Assembly: GCF_028473605.1 (NCBI RefSeq)
Contig: NZ_CP097267.1
Coordinates: 4,394,501-4,458,500 of the forward strand
Direction of reading: 5' to 3'
DNA from: Acidovorax sp. NCPPB 3576
Lineage (GTDB): Bacteria > Pseudomonadota > Gammaproteobacteria > Burkholderiales > Burkholderiaceae_C
Length of the DNA stretch: 64,000 nt
Part shown: positions 11,826-22,769 of the stretch, one piece after another
How the letters are laid out: every line of letters starts with the position of its first letter
How positions within the stretch are numbered: the stretch's first letter is position 1
Made by a program: the position numbers and the translations under genes
The notes under the pieces: model-generated
The model's input: only the letters and a program-made list of their open reading frames with translations
What the model was told of the DNA's origin: nothing
The model's database searches: none

Positions 11826-13108
11826 ACGCGTCCACCCTTCATGAGGTGCTTGTTTTCATAGTCAACCCGAAGCACCACGGCGATGGCCACCAGATTCATC
11901 AGGATGGCGGAGCCCCCGAAGCTCATCAGCGGCAGGGTCAGCCCCTTGGTCGGCAGCGCGCCCAGGTTCACGCCCATGTTGATGAAGGCCTGAAAGCCCA
12001 TCCAGATGGCCACGCCCTGCGCCACCAGGCCGGCGAACACGCGGTCCAGCGCGATGGCCTGGCGGCCGATGTGCATGATGCGGCGGGTCATCCACAGGAA
12101 GAGCACGATGAGGACGAGCACGCCGACCAGGCCGAACTCCTCGCCGATGACCGCGAGCAGGAAATCGGTGTGCGCCTCGGGCAGCCAGTGCAGCTTTTCC
12201 ACGCTGCCGCCCAAGCCGACGCCGAAGATCTCGCCGCGGCCGATGGCGATCAGCGAGTGCGACAGCTGGTAGCCCTTGCCCAGCGCGTGCTTTTCGCTCC
12301 AGGGATCGAGGTACGCGAAGATGCGCTCGCGCCGCCAGTCGCTCATCATCACCATCAGGGCGAAGGCGCCCACCAGCACGGCGGCGATCAGGAAGAACAT
12401 GCGGGCGTTCACGCCGCCCAGGAACAGGATGCCCATGGCGATCACGGCGATCACCATGAAGGCGCCCATGTCGGGCTCGGCCAGCAGCAGCGCGCCCACC
12501 ACGGCCACGGCCGCGCCCATGGGCAGCACGGCGCGGAAGAAGCGCTCCTTGACCTCCATCTTGCGCACCATGTAGTCCGAGGCGTAGATGAGCACGGCGA
12601 ACTTCGCCAGCTCCGACGGCTGGAAGTTCATGACCCCCAGCGACAGCCAGCGCCGCGCGCCGTTGACCACCGTGCCCACGTGCGGGATCAGCACCGCGAT
12701 GAGCAGGGCAATGGACAGCACGAACAGCCACGGCGCCACGCGCTCCCAGGTGGACATGGGGATCTGGAACGCCAGCAGCGCCGCGACGAACGCGATGACC
12801 AGCGCCATGATGTGGCGCACCAGGAAATGGGTGGGCGCGATCTTGCCGAAGCGCGGGTTGTCCGGCATGGCGATGGAGGCGGAATACACCATCACCAGCC
12901 CCCAGGCCAGCAGCGCCACCACGACCCACAGCAGGGCCTGGTCGAAACCCAGCACGCTCGCTGGCGTGGTGGTGGTCTGGCGGTATTCGGTGCCGCCCAC
13001 GCGCACGGGCAGCACGTCGGCGGGCTTGGCGGGCAGGCCGCCGAACCAGCCGCCGAATCTGGTGGACAGGCGCTGCAGCAGGCCGGGGGATGCGGGTGCG
13101 GTGCTCAT
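11822..13108 (-). CDS. ftsW: lipid II-polymerising glycosyltransferase FtsW
   Basis: SEDS-family membrane protein that polymerises glycan strands at the septum with FtsI. 428 residues: a cytoplasmic N tail of about 55 residues, then about ten membrane helices. SEDS signatures are visible: [41 protein letters not shown] and [10 protein letters not shown]. The start at 13108 is given by the ATGA overlap with murD; longer in-frame starts would lie inside murD. In the same operon as ftsI, its partner. Confidence 0.97.
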   Translation of the reverse strand: MSTAPASPGLLQRLSTRFGGWFGGLPAKPADVLPVRVGGTEYRQTTTTPASVLGFDQALLWVVVALLAWGLVMVYSASIAMPDNPRFGKIAPTHFLVRHIMALVIAFVAALLAFQIPMSTWERVAPWLFVLSIALLIAVLIPHVGTVVNGARRWLSLGVMNFQPSELAKFAVLIYASDYMVRKMEVKERFFRAVLPMGAAVAVVGALLLAEPDMGAFMVIAVIAMGILFLGGVNARMFFLIAAVLVGAFALMVMMSDWRRERIFAYLDPWSEKHALGKGYQLSHSLIAIGRGEIFGVGLGGSVEKLHWLPEAHTDFLLAVIGEEFGLVGVLVLIVLFLWMTRRIMHIGRQAIALDRVFAGLVAQGVAIWMGFQAFINMGVNLGALPTKGLTLPLMSFGGSAILMNLVAIAVVLRVDYENKHLMKGGRV

Positions 13109-15120
13109 GCGGAGCCCTCCAGGTCCTGGCCGCGATCGTTCGCAAGCGCTTGCACGGCTTCGCAAAACACGCGGGCGCGGTGCTCGTAATCGTTGAACAT
13201 ATCGAAACTGGCACAGGCGGGCGACATCAGCACCGCATCGCCGCCATGGGCGCGCTGCGTGGCCAGGTCCACCGCCTGCGGCAGCGTCGGTGCGTCCAGC
13301 AGGGCCACGCCCGCGTCTTTCAGCGCGGCGCGGATCTGCGGCGCATCGCGGCCGATCAGCACCACGGCACGGGCATAGCGCGACACGGGCGCGGCCAGCG
13401 GCGAGAAGTCCTGCCCCTTGCCATCGCCGCCCAGGATGACGACCAGCCGGCGCTCCGCGCCCAGGCCGGTGAGCGCCGCCACGGTGGCGCCCACGTTCGT
13501 GCCCTTGCTGTCGTCGAAATACTCCACATCGCCGATGAGCCCCACGGGCTCCACGCGGTGCGGCTCGCCGCGGTATTCGCGCAGGCCGTACAGCATGGGG
13601 CCCAGCGCGCAGCCGGCGGCCTGCGCGAGCGCCAGCGCGGCGAGCGCGTTCACGGCGTTGTGGCGGCCGCGGATGCGCAACGCATCGGCGGGCATCAGGC
13701 GCTGGATGTACAGCTCTTCCTGGTGGGCACGCGACCGCTTGGCGGTTTCGTCGGCCTCCTGGGCCCGCACGAGCCAGGCCATGCCGTTCACGATTTCAAG
13801 GCCGAAGTCGCCCGGGCGCTGGGGCATGTCGCCGCCGAACGTGACATGGGAGCGCACCTGCACCTTCGGTGCCTTCGAGCGCGCCGCCGCGGGCTTGCCC
13901 GGGTTCGTGGCAGGCGCCGCACCGGGCAGCATGCCCATGACCTCCGGGTCTTCGCGGTTGAGCACCATCAGGCCGCTCTCGCCGAAGATGCGCGCCTTGG
14001 CGGCCGCGTAGGCGGCCAGGCTGCCGTGCCAGTCCAGGTGGTCCTGGCTGATGTTGAGGACGGCCGCGGCCGTGGGCTCGAAGCCCGCCACGCCGTCGAG
14101 CTGGAAGCTGGACAGCTCCAGCACCCAGACCTCGGGCAGGGTGCCCGCATCGATGTGCTGGCCCAGTGTGTCCAGCAGGGTCGGGCCGATGTTGCCGGCC
14201 ACGGCCACGGTCTTGCCGGCGCAGTCCACGAGCCGGCCGGTGAGCGAGGTCACCGTGGTCTTGCCGTTGGTGCCGCTCACGGCCACCACCGCCGGGGCGT
14301 AGCCGTGCGCGGCGCGCAGCTCGCGCAGCGCCATGGCGTACAGGGCGAGTTCGCCCTCCATGCGGATGCCCCGCGCCCGGGCCTCGGACGACAGGGCGGC
14401 CAGCGTGTCGGGACGCAGGCCGGGCGAGCGGTAGATGGCCTGCAGCGTGCGCCCTTCGAGCAGCGACGCATCGAACGCACCGGCCACGAAACGCACCTGG
14501 GGCAGTTCGGCATGCAGCGTGCCGCGTTGCGGGGGCGCCTCGCGCGTGTCGGCCACGGTCACGTCGGCGCCGCAGCGCACGCACCAGCGCGCCATCGCCA
14601 GGCCGGAAGCGCCCAGGCCGAGGATGAGAATGTTCTGGCCCTGCAGCAGGGCCGCGCCCTCGCCTGGCCAACCGGCCGGGACAGGCGTCGGGCCGGCCAC
14701 GGTGCCCGTGGTGCCATCCGTGCCATCGGGCGTGGCGTCCGCGCTGGCGGGCTCAGCGGCCGCCGGGTCGCGTGGCCCCGCGGCGGCGCCGGATTCGGGC
14801 GAACCCACGTCGGCGAAGATCTGCGCCACGAACGCAGCGGCGGCCGCTGCGGCCGAAACGGCAGGTGCGGTCATGCTGGCGAGCGCCTGCGCCATCGCGT
14901 CGTTCGCGGGGGACGGGACGGGCGCTGGCGCACCGTCGCCGGGCGCCGCGAGCCCATCGGGCGATTCCGAAGCATCGGACAGCGCAGGCAGGGCCTCGGC
15001 GTGCTGCACGGGCTCCAATGCGGACGAAACCAAGGGCGCGCACTCCCCCTCGCCGGGGCCATCGGCACCCTGCGGCAGCCCTGGCGCCTCGCCAGGAAGA
15101 AGGGGGTCGTGCGGGTTCAT
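13105..15120 (-). CDS. murD: UDP-MurNAc-L-Ala--D-glutamate ligase MurD with long N-terminal extension
   Basis: Adds D-glutamate to UDP-MurNAc-L-Ala. 671 residues, against about 440 for the family. The catalytic part starts only at residue 159 ([15 protein letters not shown]) and has the P-loop GTNGKTT and the [10 protein letters not shown] block. Residues 1-157 are rich in Ala, Pro, Gly, Asp and Glu, look disordered, and hold one Ala-rich hydrophobic stretch at about 76-106. A second insertion rich in Pro, Ala and Lys sits in the middle domain after MGMLPGAAP. The ATG at 15120 overlaps the mraY stop as ATGA like its neighbours, which favours the long form, but no clear ribosome-binding site precedes it and internal ATGs at residues 76 and 83 are possible. 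Confidence 0.95.
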   Translation of the reverse strand: MNPHDPLLPGEAPGLPQGADGPGEGECAPLVSSALEPVQHAEALPALSDASESPDGLAAPGDGAPAPVPSPANDAMAQALASMTAPAVSAAAAAAAFVAQIFADVGSPESGAAAGPRDPAAAEPASADATPDGTDGTTGTVAGPTPVPAGWPGEGAALLQGQNILILGLGASGLAMARWCVRCGADVTVADTREAPPQRGTLHAELPQVRFVAGAFDASLLEGRTLQAIYRSPGLRPDTLAALSSEARARGIRMEGELALYAMALRELRAAHGYAPAVVAVSGTNGKTTVTSLTGRLVDCAGKTVAVAGNIGPTLLDTLGQHIDAGTLPEVWVLELSSFQLDGVAGFEPTAAAVLNISQDHLDWHGSLAAYAAAKARIFGESGLMVLNREDPEVMGMLPGAAPATNPGKPAAARSKAPKVQVRSHVTFGGDMPQRPGDFGLEIVNGMAWLVRAQEADETAKRSRAHQEELYIQRLMPADALRIRGRHNAVNALAALALAQAAGCALGPMLYGLREYRGEPHRVEPVGLIGDVEYFDDSKGTNVGATVAALTGLGAERRLVVILGGDGKGQDFSPLAAPVSRYARAVVLIGRDAPQIRAALKDAGVALLDAPTLPQAVDLATQRAHGGDAVLMSPACASFDMFNDYEHRARVFCEAVQALANDRGQDLEGSA

Positions 15121-16295
15121 CGCAGTTTCAGCGTGGTCAGGCCGATGAGGCACAGCAGCATGGTGATGATCCAGAAGCGCACGACCACCTGCGTCTCCTT
15201 CCAGCCGCTTTTCTCGAAATGGTGGTGCAGCGGCGCCATCTTGAGCAGCCGCCGGCCCTGGCCGTAGCGCTTCTTGGTGTACTTGAACCAGGCCACCTGC
15301 AGCATCACCGAAAGCGCCTCGACCACGAAGATGCCGCCCATGATGGCCAGCACGATCTCCTGGCGCACGATGACGGCGATGGTGCCTAAAGCGCCGCCCA
15401 GCGCCAGCGCGCCCACGTCGCCCATGAACACCTGGGCCGGGTGGGTGTTGAACCACAGGAAGGCCAGGCCGGCGCCGGCCATGGCCGAGCAGAAGATCAG
15501 CAGTTCGCCCGCACCCGCGATGTGCGGGAACAGCAGGTACTTGGAATACACCGTGCTGCCGGCCACGTAGGCGAACAGCCCCAGCGCCGAGCCCACCATG
15601 ACGACCGGCATGATCGCCAGGCCGTCCAGGCCGTCAGTCAGGTTGACCGCGTTGCTCGATCCCACGATGACGAGGTAGGTCAGGATCACGAAGCCCAGCA
15701 CGCCGAGCGGGTAGCTCACTTCCTTGAAGAACGGCACCAGCAGCCCGGCCTGCGGCGGCAGGTCCAGCGAGAAGCCGGACTGCACCCAGGTGACGAACAG
15801 CTCGAACACGCGCGAGTTGGAGTTCTCGGAAATGCTGAACACCAGGTAAAGCGCGGCCAGCAGGCCGATGACGGACTGCCAGAAATACTTCTCGCGCGAG
15901 CGCATGCCTTCCGGGTCCTTGCGCACCACCTTGCGCCAGTCGTCCACCCAGCCGATGGCTCCGAAGCCCAGGGTCACGGCCAGCACGATCCACACGAAGC
16001 GGTTGGACAGGTCGAACCACAGCAGCGTGGAGATCGCGATCGAGCCCAGGATCAGCACGCCCCCCATGGTCGGCGTGCCGCTCTTGGACAAGTGCGACTC
16101 CATCGCGTAGCCGCGGATGGGCTGGCCGATCTTGAGCGAGGTGAGCATGCGGATCACCTTCGGCCCCGCCGCCAGCCCGATCACCAGCGCCGTGAGCGCC
16201 GCCATCACCGCGCGGAACGTGAGGTACTGGAACACGCGGAAGAACCCGAACTCCGGCGACAGGCCCTGCAGCCATTGCGACAGTATCAGCAGCAT
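15117..16295 (-). CDS. mraY: phospho-MurNAc-pentapeptide transferase MraY
   Basis: Integral membrane enzyme that links the MurNAc-pentapeptide to undecaprenyl phosphate, giving lipid I. 392 residues with about ten membrane helices. Family motifs are intact: [10 protein letters not shown], the DDWRK metal block, [14 protein letters not shown] and [11 protein letters not shown], which hold the catalytic aspartates. The start at 16295 ([10 protein letters not shown]) overlaps the end of murF by 10 bp, the only overlap in the rsmH-ftsQ run that is not ATGA. Confidence 0.98.
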   Translation of the reverse strand: MLLILSQWLQGLSPEFGFFRVFQYLTFRAVMAALTALVIGLAAGPKVIRMLTSLKIGQPIRGYAMESHLSKSGTPTMGGVLILGSIAISTLLWFDLSNRFVWIVLAVTLGFGAIGWVDDWRKVVRKDPEGMRSREKYFWQSVIGLLAALYLVFSISENSNSRVFELFVTWVQSGFSLDLPPQAGLLVPFFKEVSYPLGVLGFVILTYLVIVGSSNAVNLTDGLDGLAIMPVVMVGSALGLFAYVAGSTVYSKYLLFPHIAGAGELLIFCSAMAGAGLAFLWFNTHPAQVFMGDVGALALGGALGTIAVIVRQEIVLAIMGGIFVVEALSVMLQVAWFKYTKKRYGQGRRLLKMAPLHHHFEKSGWKETQVVVRFWIITMLLCLIGLTTLKLR

Positions 16296-17698
16296 GTGGC
16301 GCCCCCGCGTGCGTTCTTCGTCGTGTCCGCACGGGCTTCCAGCGCCTGCACCACCTGCTCCATCTTCATGAACCGAGATCCCTTCACCAGCACGCTGCCC
16401 ACCTGGGGCAGGGCTTGCTGCACCGCTGCCAGCAGCGATGCCATGTCGTCGAAATGCCGCGCATCCGGCCCGTAGGCCTGCGCGGCGTGAGTGCTGAGCG
16501 CGCCCAGCGCGAACAGCCCGCCGATGCCGCTGGCGCGCGCCTGGGCGCCCGCTTCGGCGTGAAACTGCGGCCCCTGCTCGCCCACCTCGCCCATGTCGCC
16601 CAGCACCAGCAACTGCGGGCCGGGCAGGCCGGCCAGCACGTCGATGGCGGCGCGCATGGAATCGGGGTTGGCGTTGTAGGTGTCGTCCACCGCCGTGACC
16701 ACGCGCCCTTCGTGCGGCACGCTGAAGGCGCGCGAACGCCCCTTGACCGGCACGAAGGCCGAGAGCCCGCGCGCCACGGCGGCAAGCGGCGCACCGGCCG
16801 CCAAGGCGCAGGCCGTGGCGGCCAGCGCGTTGGTCACGTTGTGCATGCCGGCAATGCGCAGCGTGGCATCGAAGCCGCCCTGCGGTGTGTCGATGCGGAT
16901 GCGCCAGGCGCTGCCCTCCCACTGCGCGGCGGTGCAGCGCACGTCGGCACCGTCCGCGCCGAAGGTGACGCAGCGGCGCCCCGCGGCCAGTTGCCGCCAC
17001 AGCGCGGTGTAGGCATCGCCCGCCGGAAACACGGCCACGCCGTCGGCGGGCAGGGCCGCGATGCAGGAGCCGTTCTCCTCGGCCACGGCCTGCACCGTGT
17101 GCATGAACTCCAGGTGCTCGCGCTGCGCGTTGTTGACGAGGGCCACCGTGGGGCGGGCCAGGTCGGCCAGGTACGCGATCTCGCCCGGATGGTTCATGCC
17201 CAGCTCGATCACGGCCGCCTCGTGCGCCGCGTTGAGCCGCAGCAGCATCAGCGGCACGCCGATGTCGTTGTTGAAGTTGCCTTGCGTCGCGAAGGCCGCC
17301 GGGCCCTTCCAGGCCTGCAGCACCGCCGCGATCATCTGCGTGACAGTGGTCTTGCCGTTGCTGCCGGTCACGCCGATCAGCGGCAGCCGGAACTGGGCAC
17401 GCCAGCCCGCGGCCAGGGCGCCGAGCGCCGCGAGCGTATCGGGCACCTCGATGCCGGGCAGGCCGGCCGCGTCGAGGCCACCGTGGGCCACGGCCGCGGC
17501 GGCACCGGCCGCGCGCGCATCGGCCAGAAAGGCATTGGCGTCGTAGCGCTCGCCCTTGAGCGCCACGAACAAATCGCCCGCCTGCAGCGTGCGCGTGTCG
17601 GTGTGCACGCGGGACAGAGGCATGGCGCCCTCGCCCACCGGCCGGGCCGTGGGCACGCGCGCCTGGATGAACCCCAGCGCCTGCTGCAGCGTCATCAT
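16286..17698 (-). CDS. murF: UDP-MurNAc-tripeptide--D-Ala-D-Ala ligase MurF
   Basis: Adds D-Ala-D-Ala, made by the ligase of ddlB in the same operon, to the tripeptide precursor. 470 residues. The P-loop GSNGKTT is at residues 112-118, and NFNNDIGVP and [13 protein letters not shown] are in the central domain. The start at 17698 overlaps the murE stop as ATGA; a second ATG follows directly at 17695. Confidence 0.97.
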   Translation of the reverse strand: MMTLQQALGFIQARVPTARPVGEGAMPLSRVHTDTRTLQAGDLFVALKGERYDANAFLADARAAGAAAAVAHGGLDAAGLPGIEVPDTLAALGALAAGWRAQFRLPLIGVTGSNGKTTVTQMIAAVLQAWKGPAAFATQGNFNNDIGVPLMLLRLNAAHEAAVIELGMNHPGEIAYLADLARPTVALVNNAQREHLEFMHTVQAVAEENGSCIAALPADGVAVFPAGDAYTALWRQLAAGRRCVTFGADGADVRCTAAQWEGSAWRIRIDTPQGGFDATLRIAGMHNVTNALAATACALAAGAPLAAVARGLSAFVPVKGRSRAFSVPHEGRVVTAVDDTYNANPDSMRAAIDVLAGLPGPQLLVLGDMGEVGEQGPQFHAEAGAQARASGIGGLFALGALSTHAAQAYGPDARHFDDMASLLAAVQQALPQVGSVLVKGSRFMKMEQVVQALEARADTTKNARGGATCC

Positions 17699-19200
17699 GC
17701 GCGGCCTCCGCGGGCGGCCAGGCCGGCCTTGGCGTGCGCCATGTCGGAGAACGGCCGGCGCTCGCCCGCCACCTCCTGGTAGTCCTCGTGGCCTTTGCCG
17801 GCGATCAGCACCACGTCCCGGGGGCCGGCTTCCGACAGCGCAAGCGCAATGGCTGCGGCGCGGTCCACTTCGGCGCGCACGGTGCGCCCGGCCACGGCGC
17901 CCAGCAGGATTTCGTGAATGATCTCCGCCGGCACTTCGCCGCGCGGGTTGTCGCTGGTGACGATGACCGCATCGGCCCGCTGCTGAGCGATCGCCCCCAT
18001 CAGAGGCCGCTTGGTGCGGTCGCGGCTGCCACCGCAGCCGAACACGCACCACAGCCGCCCGCCACGCTCCGCCGCGATGGGGCGCAACGCCTGCAGCGCA
18101 TGGTCGAGCGCATCGGGCGTGTGGGCGTAGTCCACCGCGACCAGGGGCTGGTGCGGCACATGGATCTGCTCCATGCGGCCCGGCACCGGCGACAGCTGCG
18201 CGCAGGCGTAGAGCGCATGCTCCAGCGGCACGCCCAGGGCGCGCAGCGTGGCCATGACGAGCAGCAGATTGCTCACGTTGTAGTGGCCGATGAGCCGGGT
18301 CTGCAGCACGTGGCTCTGCGCGCCTTCGGCCACGGTGAACGCCAGGCCCCCATCGCCCCAGCCGATGTCCCGCGCCTGCAGCCGTGCCGGGCCCTTGATG
18401 GAGACGCTCCACAGGTCCAGCGGCTGCTGGGACAGCGTTTCATGCAGCTCGGCGCCGCGCATGTCGTCGGTGTTGACCACGGCGATCTGCAGCCCGGGCC
18501 AGTCGAACAGCGTACTCTTGGCCTGCCAGTAGGCGGCCATGCTCGGGTGGTAGTCCAGGTGGTCCTGGGTGAAATTGGTGAACAGGGCCGCGCGCACCCG
18601 CGTGCCGGTCAGGCGGTGCTCGGCCAGGCCGATGGACGAGGCCTCGATCGCGCAGGCCACCTGGCCCTCTTTCGCGAAATGGGCGAAGGCGCGCTGCAGG
18701 CGCACCGGGTCCGGCGTGGTGAGGCCGGTGGATTCGAGCGCGGGCGGAATGCCGGCGCCCAGGGTGCCGATCAACGCGCAGCCGCCGGCTGCCGCCAGTT
18801 CGTTGCGCGCCAGCAGGTTGAGCGCTTGCGCCAGCCACCAGCTGACGCTGGTCTTGCCATTGGTGCCGGTCACGGCCAGCACGTCGATCGCCTGCGTGGG
18901 GTGTCCGAACCATTCGGCCGCCAGCGTTCCGGTGATGGCCTTCAGCCCGCGCAGCGCGGCCACGGGCGCCTCGGCGAAATGGAAGGCCTCGATGCCTTCG
19001 TGCTCGACCAGGCAGGCCACGGCGCCGCGCGCCAGCGCATCGCCCACATGGGCGCGGCCATCGGTGGCGGCGCCCGGCCAGGCGATGAAGCCGTCGCCGG
19101 GCTGGACAAGCCGGCTGTCGGTCTGCAGCGTGCCGGTCACCCGGGCGGCCAGCCATTGCACGGCGTCGTGCACCGAAGTGAGCAACGGGGTCGTCGTCAT
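17695..19200 (-). CDS. murE: UDP-MurNAc-dipeptide--meso-diaminopimelate ligase MurE
   Basis: Adds the third amino acid of the stem peptide. 501 residues. The P-loop GTNGKTS is at residues 112-118. The motif DNPR, inside SDNPRGEVP, is the signature of meso-diaminopimelate specificity as opposed to lysine, which fits a Gram-negative wall and the dapF gene at 33735. GKGHEDYQ near the C terminus is also conserved. ATGA overlaps join it to ftsI and murF. Confidence 0.98.
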   Translation of the reverse strand: MTTTPLLTSVHDAVQWLAARVTGTLQTDSRLVQPGDGFIAWPGAATDGRAHVGDALARGAVACLVEHEGIEAFHFAEAPVAALRGLKAITGTLAAEWFGHPTQAIDVLAVTGTNGKTSVSWWLAQALNLLARNELAAAGGCALIGTLGAGIPPALESTGLTTPDPVRLQRAFAHFAKEGQVACAIEASSIGLAEHRLTGTRVRAALFTNFTQDHLDYHPSMAAYWQAKSTLFDWPGLQIAVVNTDDMRGAELHETLSQQPLDLWSVSIKGPARLQARDIGWGDGGLAFTVAEGAQSHVLQTRLIGHYNVSNLLLVMATLRALGVPLEHALYACAQLSPVPGRMEQIHVPHQPLVAVDYAHTPDALDHALQALRPIAAERGGRLWCVFGCGGSRDRTKRPLMGAIAQQRADAVIVTSDNPRGEVPAEIIHEILLGAVAGRTVRAEVDRAAAIALALSEAGPRDVVLIAGKGHEDYQEVAGERRPFSDMAHAKAGLAARGGRA

Positions 19201-20942
19201 AGCGATTCCTCCACGGTGTTGGCCACGATCTGCGGCTTGACGGCCATGTCGGGCTGCACGCCCATCATGCGAAGGGTCTGCTGCACGACGGCGCTGAACA
19301 CGGGCGCAGCCACCGCGCCGCCGTAGAACACGCCGTTGCTGGGCTCGTCGATCATCACCGCGACGATGATGCGCGGCTTGTCGATGGGTGCCATGCCGGT
19401 GAACCATGCCCGGTACTTGCCCGAGGCATAGCTCTTGCCGACCTGCTTGCGCGCGGTGCCGGACTTGCCGCCCACCGAATAACCCACGGTCTGCGCCTGC
19501 TGGCCCGTGCCTCCGGGGCCCGCCGCCATCTGCAGCATCTTGCGCACCTGGTCGGCCGTGCGCTCGGAGAACACGGGCACGCCGACCGCGGGTTCGCTCG
19601 ACTTGAGCATGGTGGCCGGAATGATCTGGCCGCCGTTGGCGAACACCGTGTACGAGCGCGCCATCTGCAGCAGGCTGGCCGACAGGCCGTAGCCGTAGGA
19701 CATGGTGGCCTGCTCCACCGGGCGCCAGGTCTTGTAGGGGCGCAGGCGGCCGCTCACCACGCCGGGGAAGTGGATCTGCGGCTTCTGGCCGAAGCCGGCC
19801 GCCGAGAAGGTCTCCCACATCTCACGCGCCGGCATCTGCATGGCGATCTTGGTGGTGCCCACGTTGCTGGACTTCTGGATCACGCCCTCGACCGTGAGCA
19901 CGCCGTAGTTGTGCGTGTCGGAGATGGTCGAGCCCGTGATCGTGACCCGCCCGGGGTTGGTGTCCACGATGGTCTCCGGCCGCACGCGACCGGTCTCCAG
20001 CGCCAGGCCGATGGTGAACGGCTTCATGGTGGAGCCGGGCTCGAACACGTCGGTGAGCGCGCGGTTGCGCAGTTGCTCGCCGGTCAGATTCTGGCGCTTG
20101 TCGGGCACGTAGCTCGGGTAGTTGGCCAGCGCCAGCAACTCGCCCGTGTGCGCGTCGATCACCACCACGCTGCCGGCCTTGGCCTTGTGCAGCGCCACCT
20201 GGTCGCGCAGCTTCTGGTAGGCGAAGAACTGCACCTTGCTGTCGATGGACAGCTGCATGTCCTGGCCGTCCACCGGCGGCACTTCGGCGCCCACGCCTTC
20301 CACCACGCGGCCCAGCCGGTCCTTGATGACGCGGCGCGAGCCGGCCTTGCCGGCCAGTTGCTGGTCGAAGGCCAGCTCCATGCCCTCCTGGCCATGGTCC
20401 TCCACGTTGGTAAAACCCACCACGTGCGCGGCCGATTCGCCTTCGGGGTATTGGCGCTTGTATTCCTTGCGCTGGTAGATGCCCTTGATGTCGAGCGCGG
20501 CGATCTGCTGGCCGACGTCCCAGTCGAGCTGGCGCTTGATCCAGACGAAGGTCTTGTCCTCTTCCGCGAGCTTGGCCTTGAGCGCGGGCAGCGGCATCTC
20601 CAGCAGCTTGGCCAGTTGCTGGAGCTTTTCGCGCACCTCGGGCTTGTCCTGCTCCACGTCTTCCGGAATGGCCCAGATGCTGGCCGCCGGCACGCTGGAG
20701 GCCAGGATCAGTCCGTTGCGGTCGAGGATGCGGCCCCGGTTGGCCGGCAACTCCAGCGTGCGGGCGAAGCGCACCTCGCCCTGCCGCTGGAAGAACGCAT
20801 TGCCGAACACCTGCACATAGGCCGCGCGGGCACCCAGGCCCACGAAGCCCAGCGCCACCATGGCGACGATGAACTTGCTGCGCCAGACCGGCGTCTTGCT
20901 GGCCAGCAGCGGGCTGGAGGTGTAGTTGACGCTGCGGCTCAT
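19197..20942 (-). CDS. ftsI: septal peptidoglycan transpeptidase FtsI (PBP3)
   Basis: Class B penicillin-binding protein that cross-links septal peptidoglycan, partner of FtsW. 581 residues: a cytoplasmic tail, one membrane helix at about 25-45, a dimerisation domain with the RGRILDRNG motif, then the transpeptidase domain. The active serine is S304 in STMKPF, the SxN motif is SSN in QKSSNVGT, and KSGTA is the third motif. Joined to ftsL and murE by ATGA overlaps. Confidence 0.98.
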   Translation of the reverse strand: MSRSVNYTSSPLLASKTPVWRSKFIVAMVALGFVGLGARAAYVQVFGNAFFQRQGEVRFARTLELPANRGRILDRNGLILASSVPAASIWAIPEDVEQDKPEVREKLQQLAKLLEMPLPALKAKLAEEDKTFVWIKRQLDWDVGQQIAALDIKGIYQRKEYKRQYPEGESAAHVVGFTNVEDHGQEGMELAFDQQLAGKAGSRRVIKDRLGRVVEGVGAEVPPVDGQDMQLSIDSKVQFFAYQKLRDQVALHKAKAGSVVVIDAHTGELLALANYPSYVPDKRQNLTGEQLRNRALTDVFEPGSTMKPFTIGLALETGRVRPETIVDTNPGRVTITGSTISDTHNYGVLTVEGVIQKSSNVGTTKIAMQMPAREMWETFSAAGFGQKPQIHFPGVVSGRLRPYKTWRPVEQATMSYGYGLSASLLQMARSYTVFANGGQIIPATMLKSSEPAVGVPVFSERTADQVRKMLQMAAGPGGTGQQAQTVGYSVGGKSGTARKQVGKSYASGKYRAWFTGMAPIDKPRIIVAVMIDEPSNGVFYGGAVAAPVFSAVVQQTLRMMGVQPDMAVKPQIVANTVEESL

Positions 20943-21277
20943 CGGCGCACGCTCCCCGCCCCGCCCGGCGTGGCGGGCACCGGCGCTGCCGTGGTGGCCG
21001 TCACCATGGGCGTGCCGTCGTCGGCCACGTACTGCGTGATGGCCGGCGTGGCCGTGCGCATCTGCAGGCGGTCGCGGGCGAGCTTTTCCACCCGCAGCGG
21101 CGTTGCCTGGGCGCGCTTTTCCACCTGCAGGCGCTGGTGTTCGGTTTCCAGCCGGCGCGACTCGGCCACCGCGCGGTCCAGCTCGGTGAACAGGCGCCGC
21201 GACTCGTACTGCATGTGCACGAGGTACAGCGCGCTGACCATCACGCCAAGCAGCAGCACCAGGCTCAGGCGCGTCAT
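20939..21277 (-). CDS. ftsL: cell division protein FtsL
   Basis: Small bitopic division protein that binds FtsB and FtsQ and activates FtsWI. 112 residues: a very short cytoplasmic end, a membrane helix at about 4-22, then a periplasmic coiled coil (about 25-75) with heptads of Leu and charged residues. The last 30 residues are low in complexity (Thr/Ala/Pro). Its position between rsmH and ftsI is the classical one and supports the call more than sequence does. Confidence 0.93.
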   Translation of the reverse strand: MTRLSLVLLLGVMVSALYLVHMQYESRRLFTELDRAVAESRRLETEHQRLQVEKRAQATPLRVEKLARDRLQMRTATPAITQYVADDGTPMVTATTAAPVPATPGGAGSVRR

Positions 21278-22206
21278 GCCGGCACCTCCGTGCGCTCGGC
21301 CACGCGCATCACCGCGCTGCGCGAGCGGGGGTTGGCCGCGATCTCGGCCGCAGTGGGCTTGATGCGGTCCAGCGCCTTGAGCCGCATGGGCTGCGGCTGC
21401 GCGAACGGCGCGCGGCGGTCGAAGACTTCCTTGGAATGCTGGACGATGAACTGCTTGACGATGCGGTCTTCCAGCGAATGGAAGCTGATCACCACCAGCC
21501 GGCCGCCGGGCGCCAGCACCCGCAGGCTCGCCTCTAGCGCCTGTTGCAGCTCTTCAAGCTCGGCGTTGATGAAAATCCGAAGAGCCTGAAAGGTGCGCGT
21601 TGCAGGGTTCTGGCCTGCTTCGCGGGTCTTGACCGCGCCAGCCACGAGTTGGGCCAGTTCAGCGGTGGTGGCAAGAGGGCCCCGCTCCTCGCGACGAGCA
21701 ACAATCGCCTTTGCAATGGGGCCAGCAAACCGTTCTTCGCCATAGTCACGTATCACCTCCGCAATCTGGCCGACCTCGGCCGTGGCCAGCCAATCGGCCA
21801 CGCTGGTCCCGCGCGTGGTGTCCATGCGCATGTCCAGCGGGCCGTCGAAACGAAAGCTGAAGCCCCGGTCGGGGCTGTCGATCTGGGGCGAGCTCACACC
21901 CAGGTCCATGAGGATGCCCGCGGCGCTGCGCTCGGGCAGGTCCGCCAGATGGCGAAATCCTTCATGCCGAATGGAAAAGCGCGCATCGGTGATGCGCGCT
22001 GCTTCTGCGATGGCCTCGGGGTCCTTGTCGAACGCCACGAGGCCCCCGCCCGGCCCCAGCCGGTCCAGTATCTTGCGGGAGTGCCCGCCGCGGCCGAAGG
22101 TGGCGTCGATCCAGACGCCCGCCGGCGCCGGGCCGGCGCCGCCCAGCAAGGCGTCGACCGCCTCGCCCAGCAAGACCGTGGTGTGTTGCAGCGGTGCGTT
22201 CACCAT
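21274..22206 (-). CDS. rsmH: 16S rRNA (cytosine-1402 N4) methyltransferase RsmH
   Basis: SAM-dependent methylase acting on C1402 of 16S rRNA, formerly MraW. 310 residues. The SAM loop [10 protein letters not shown] starts at about residue 33, and [20 protein letters not shown] and the C-terminal [15 protein letters not shown] block are family signatures. The start at 22206 ([13 protein letters not shown]) lies 4 bp after the mraZ stop; a longer open frame upstream overlaps mraZ and was not used. Confidence 0.98.
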   Translation of the reverse strand: MVNAPLQHTTVLLGEAVDALLGGAGPAPAGVWIDATFGRGGHSRKILDRLGPGGGLVAFDKDPEAIAEAARITDARFSIRHEGFRHLADLPERSAAGILMDLGVSSPQIDSPDRGFSFRFDGPLDMRMDTTRGTSVADWLATAEVGQIAEVIRDYGEERFAGPIAKAIVARREERGPLATTAELAQLVAGAVKTREAGQNPATRTFQALRIFINAELEELQQALEASLRVLAPGGRLVVISFHSLEDRIVKQFIVQHSKEVFDRRAPFAQPQPMRLKALDRIKPTAAEIAANPRSRSAVMRVAERTEVPA

Positions 22207-22210
22207 GGCC

Positions 22211-22639
22211 TCAGAAAGAAAAATCCTGGAAAGCGGCCGGCATCTCGGCCTGCATGGCCACGGCCTCCTGCGCCTCGTAAGTGGCCTTGTCCCACAGTTC
22301 GAAGTGGTTGCCCATGCCGAGCAGCATGGTGTCCTTGGTGATGCCTGCGGCCTGGCGCAGTTCGGGCGAGACCAGCACGCGGCCGGTGCCGTCCATGTCC
22401 ACGTCCATGGCGTTGCCCAGGAAGATGCGCTTCCACCACTGGGCGGACATGGGCAGCTCGGCGATGCGCTCGCGGAATTTCTCCCATTCGGGACGGGGGA
22501 ACACCATGAGGCAGCCGTGCGGATGCTTGGTGATGGTGAGTTGGCTATTGGCGGTCGCCGAGAGGACGTCACGATGCCGGGTAGGCACGGAAAGCCTTCC
22601 CTTTGCATCCAGACTCAGCGATGACGCCCCTTGAAACAC
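22211..22639 (-). CDS. mraZ: transcriptional regulator MraZ (GTG start)
   Basis: AbrB-like ring-forming DNA-binding protein that controls the dcw operon. From a GTG at 22639 it has 142 residues and begins [23 protein letters not shown], matching the family N terminus in length and content. Two DAKGRxxxP-type SpoVT/AbrB repeats are visible ([11 protein letters not shown] and [13 protein letters not shown]). An ATG at 22708 would add 23 residues, but those codons overlap the AGTGN boxes taken to be the MraZ operator, so the GTG is preferred. First gene of the cluster, hence likely autoregulated. Confidence 0.9.
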   Translation of the reverse strand: MFQGASSLSLDAKGRLSVPTRHRDVLSATANSQLTITKHPHGCLMVFPRPEWEKFRERIAELPMSAQWWKRIFLGNAMDVDMDGTGRVLVSPELRQAAGITKDTMLLGMGNHFELWDKATYEAQEAVAMQAEMPAAFQDFSF

Positions 22640-22694
22640 GGAATCGAACCCCAGCTCGTTGTCGCGCCCGCGCATCCGGAATGGACGCACGAGG

Positions 22695-22729
22695 GCACTT
22701 TTCACCACTTAATTGCACTTTTTTGCACT
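22695..22729 (-). promoter_or_regulatory. probable MraZ operator: four AGTGN boxes at 10-bp spacing
   Basis: On the minus strand four boxes read AGTGC, AGTGC, AGTGG and AGTGC, each followed by a 5-bp spacer, so they repeat with an exact 10-bp period (plus-strand positions 22725, 22715, 22705 and 22695). MraZ of E. coli and mycoplasmas is known to bind G-rich 5-bp direct repeats with short fixed spacers upstream of mraZ; the arrangement here has the same geometry. The boxes lie between the candidate promoter and the GTG start of mraZ. Confidence 0.8.
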
Positions 22730-22740
22730 GTATCAGGAAA

Positions 22741-22769
22741 AAAATACCGAGCCCCGCCAGGTGCAACAA
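22741..22769 (-). promoter_or_regulatory. candidate sigma-70 promoter of the dcw operon
   Basis: On the minus strand TTGTTG (22769-22764) and TATTTT (22746-22741) are 17 bp apart, the best spacing. Each hexamer matches four of six consensus bases. Transcription would start a few bases before the AGTGN array, so MraZ bound there would sit over the start region. The match is fair, not strong. Confidence 0.45.

Noticed and set aside
21530..21590. Possible further repeat copy inside rsmH (CTAGCGCC near 21534)
   Set aside because: Only one short block agrees and the protein sequence there is normal for RsmH.
22640..22708. ATG at 22708 as the mraZ start
   Set aside because: The added 23 residues are outside the family and the codons overlap the AGTGN operator array; the GTG at 22639 gives the normal N terminus.
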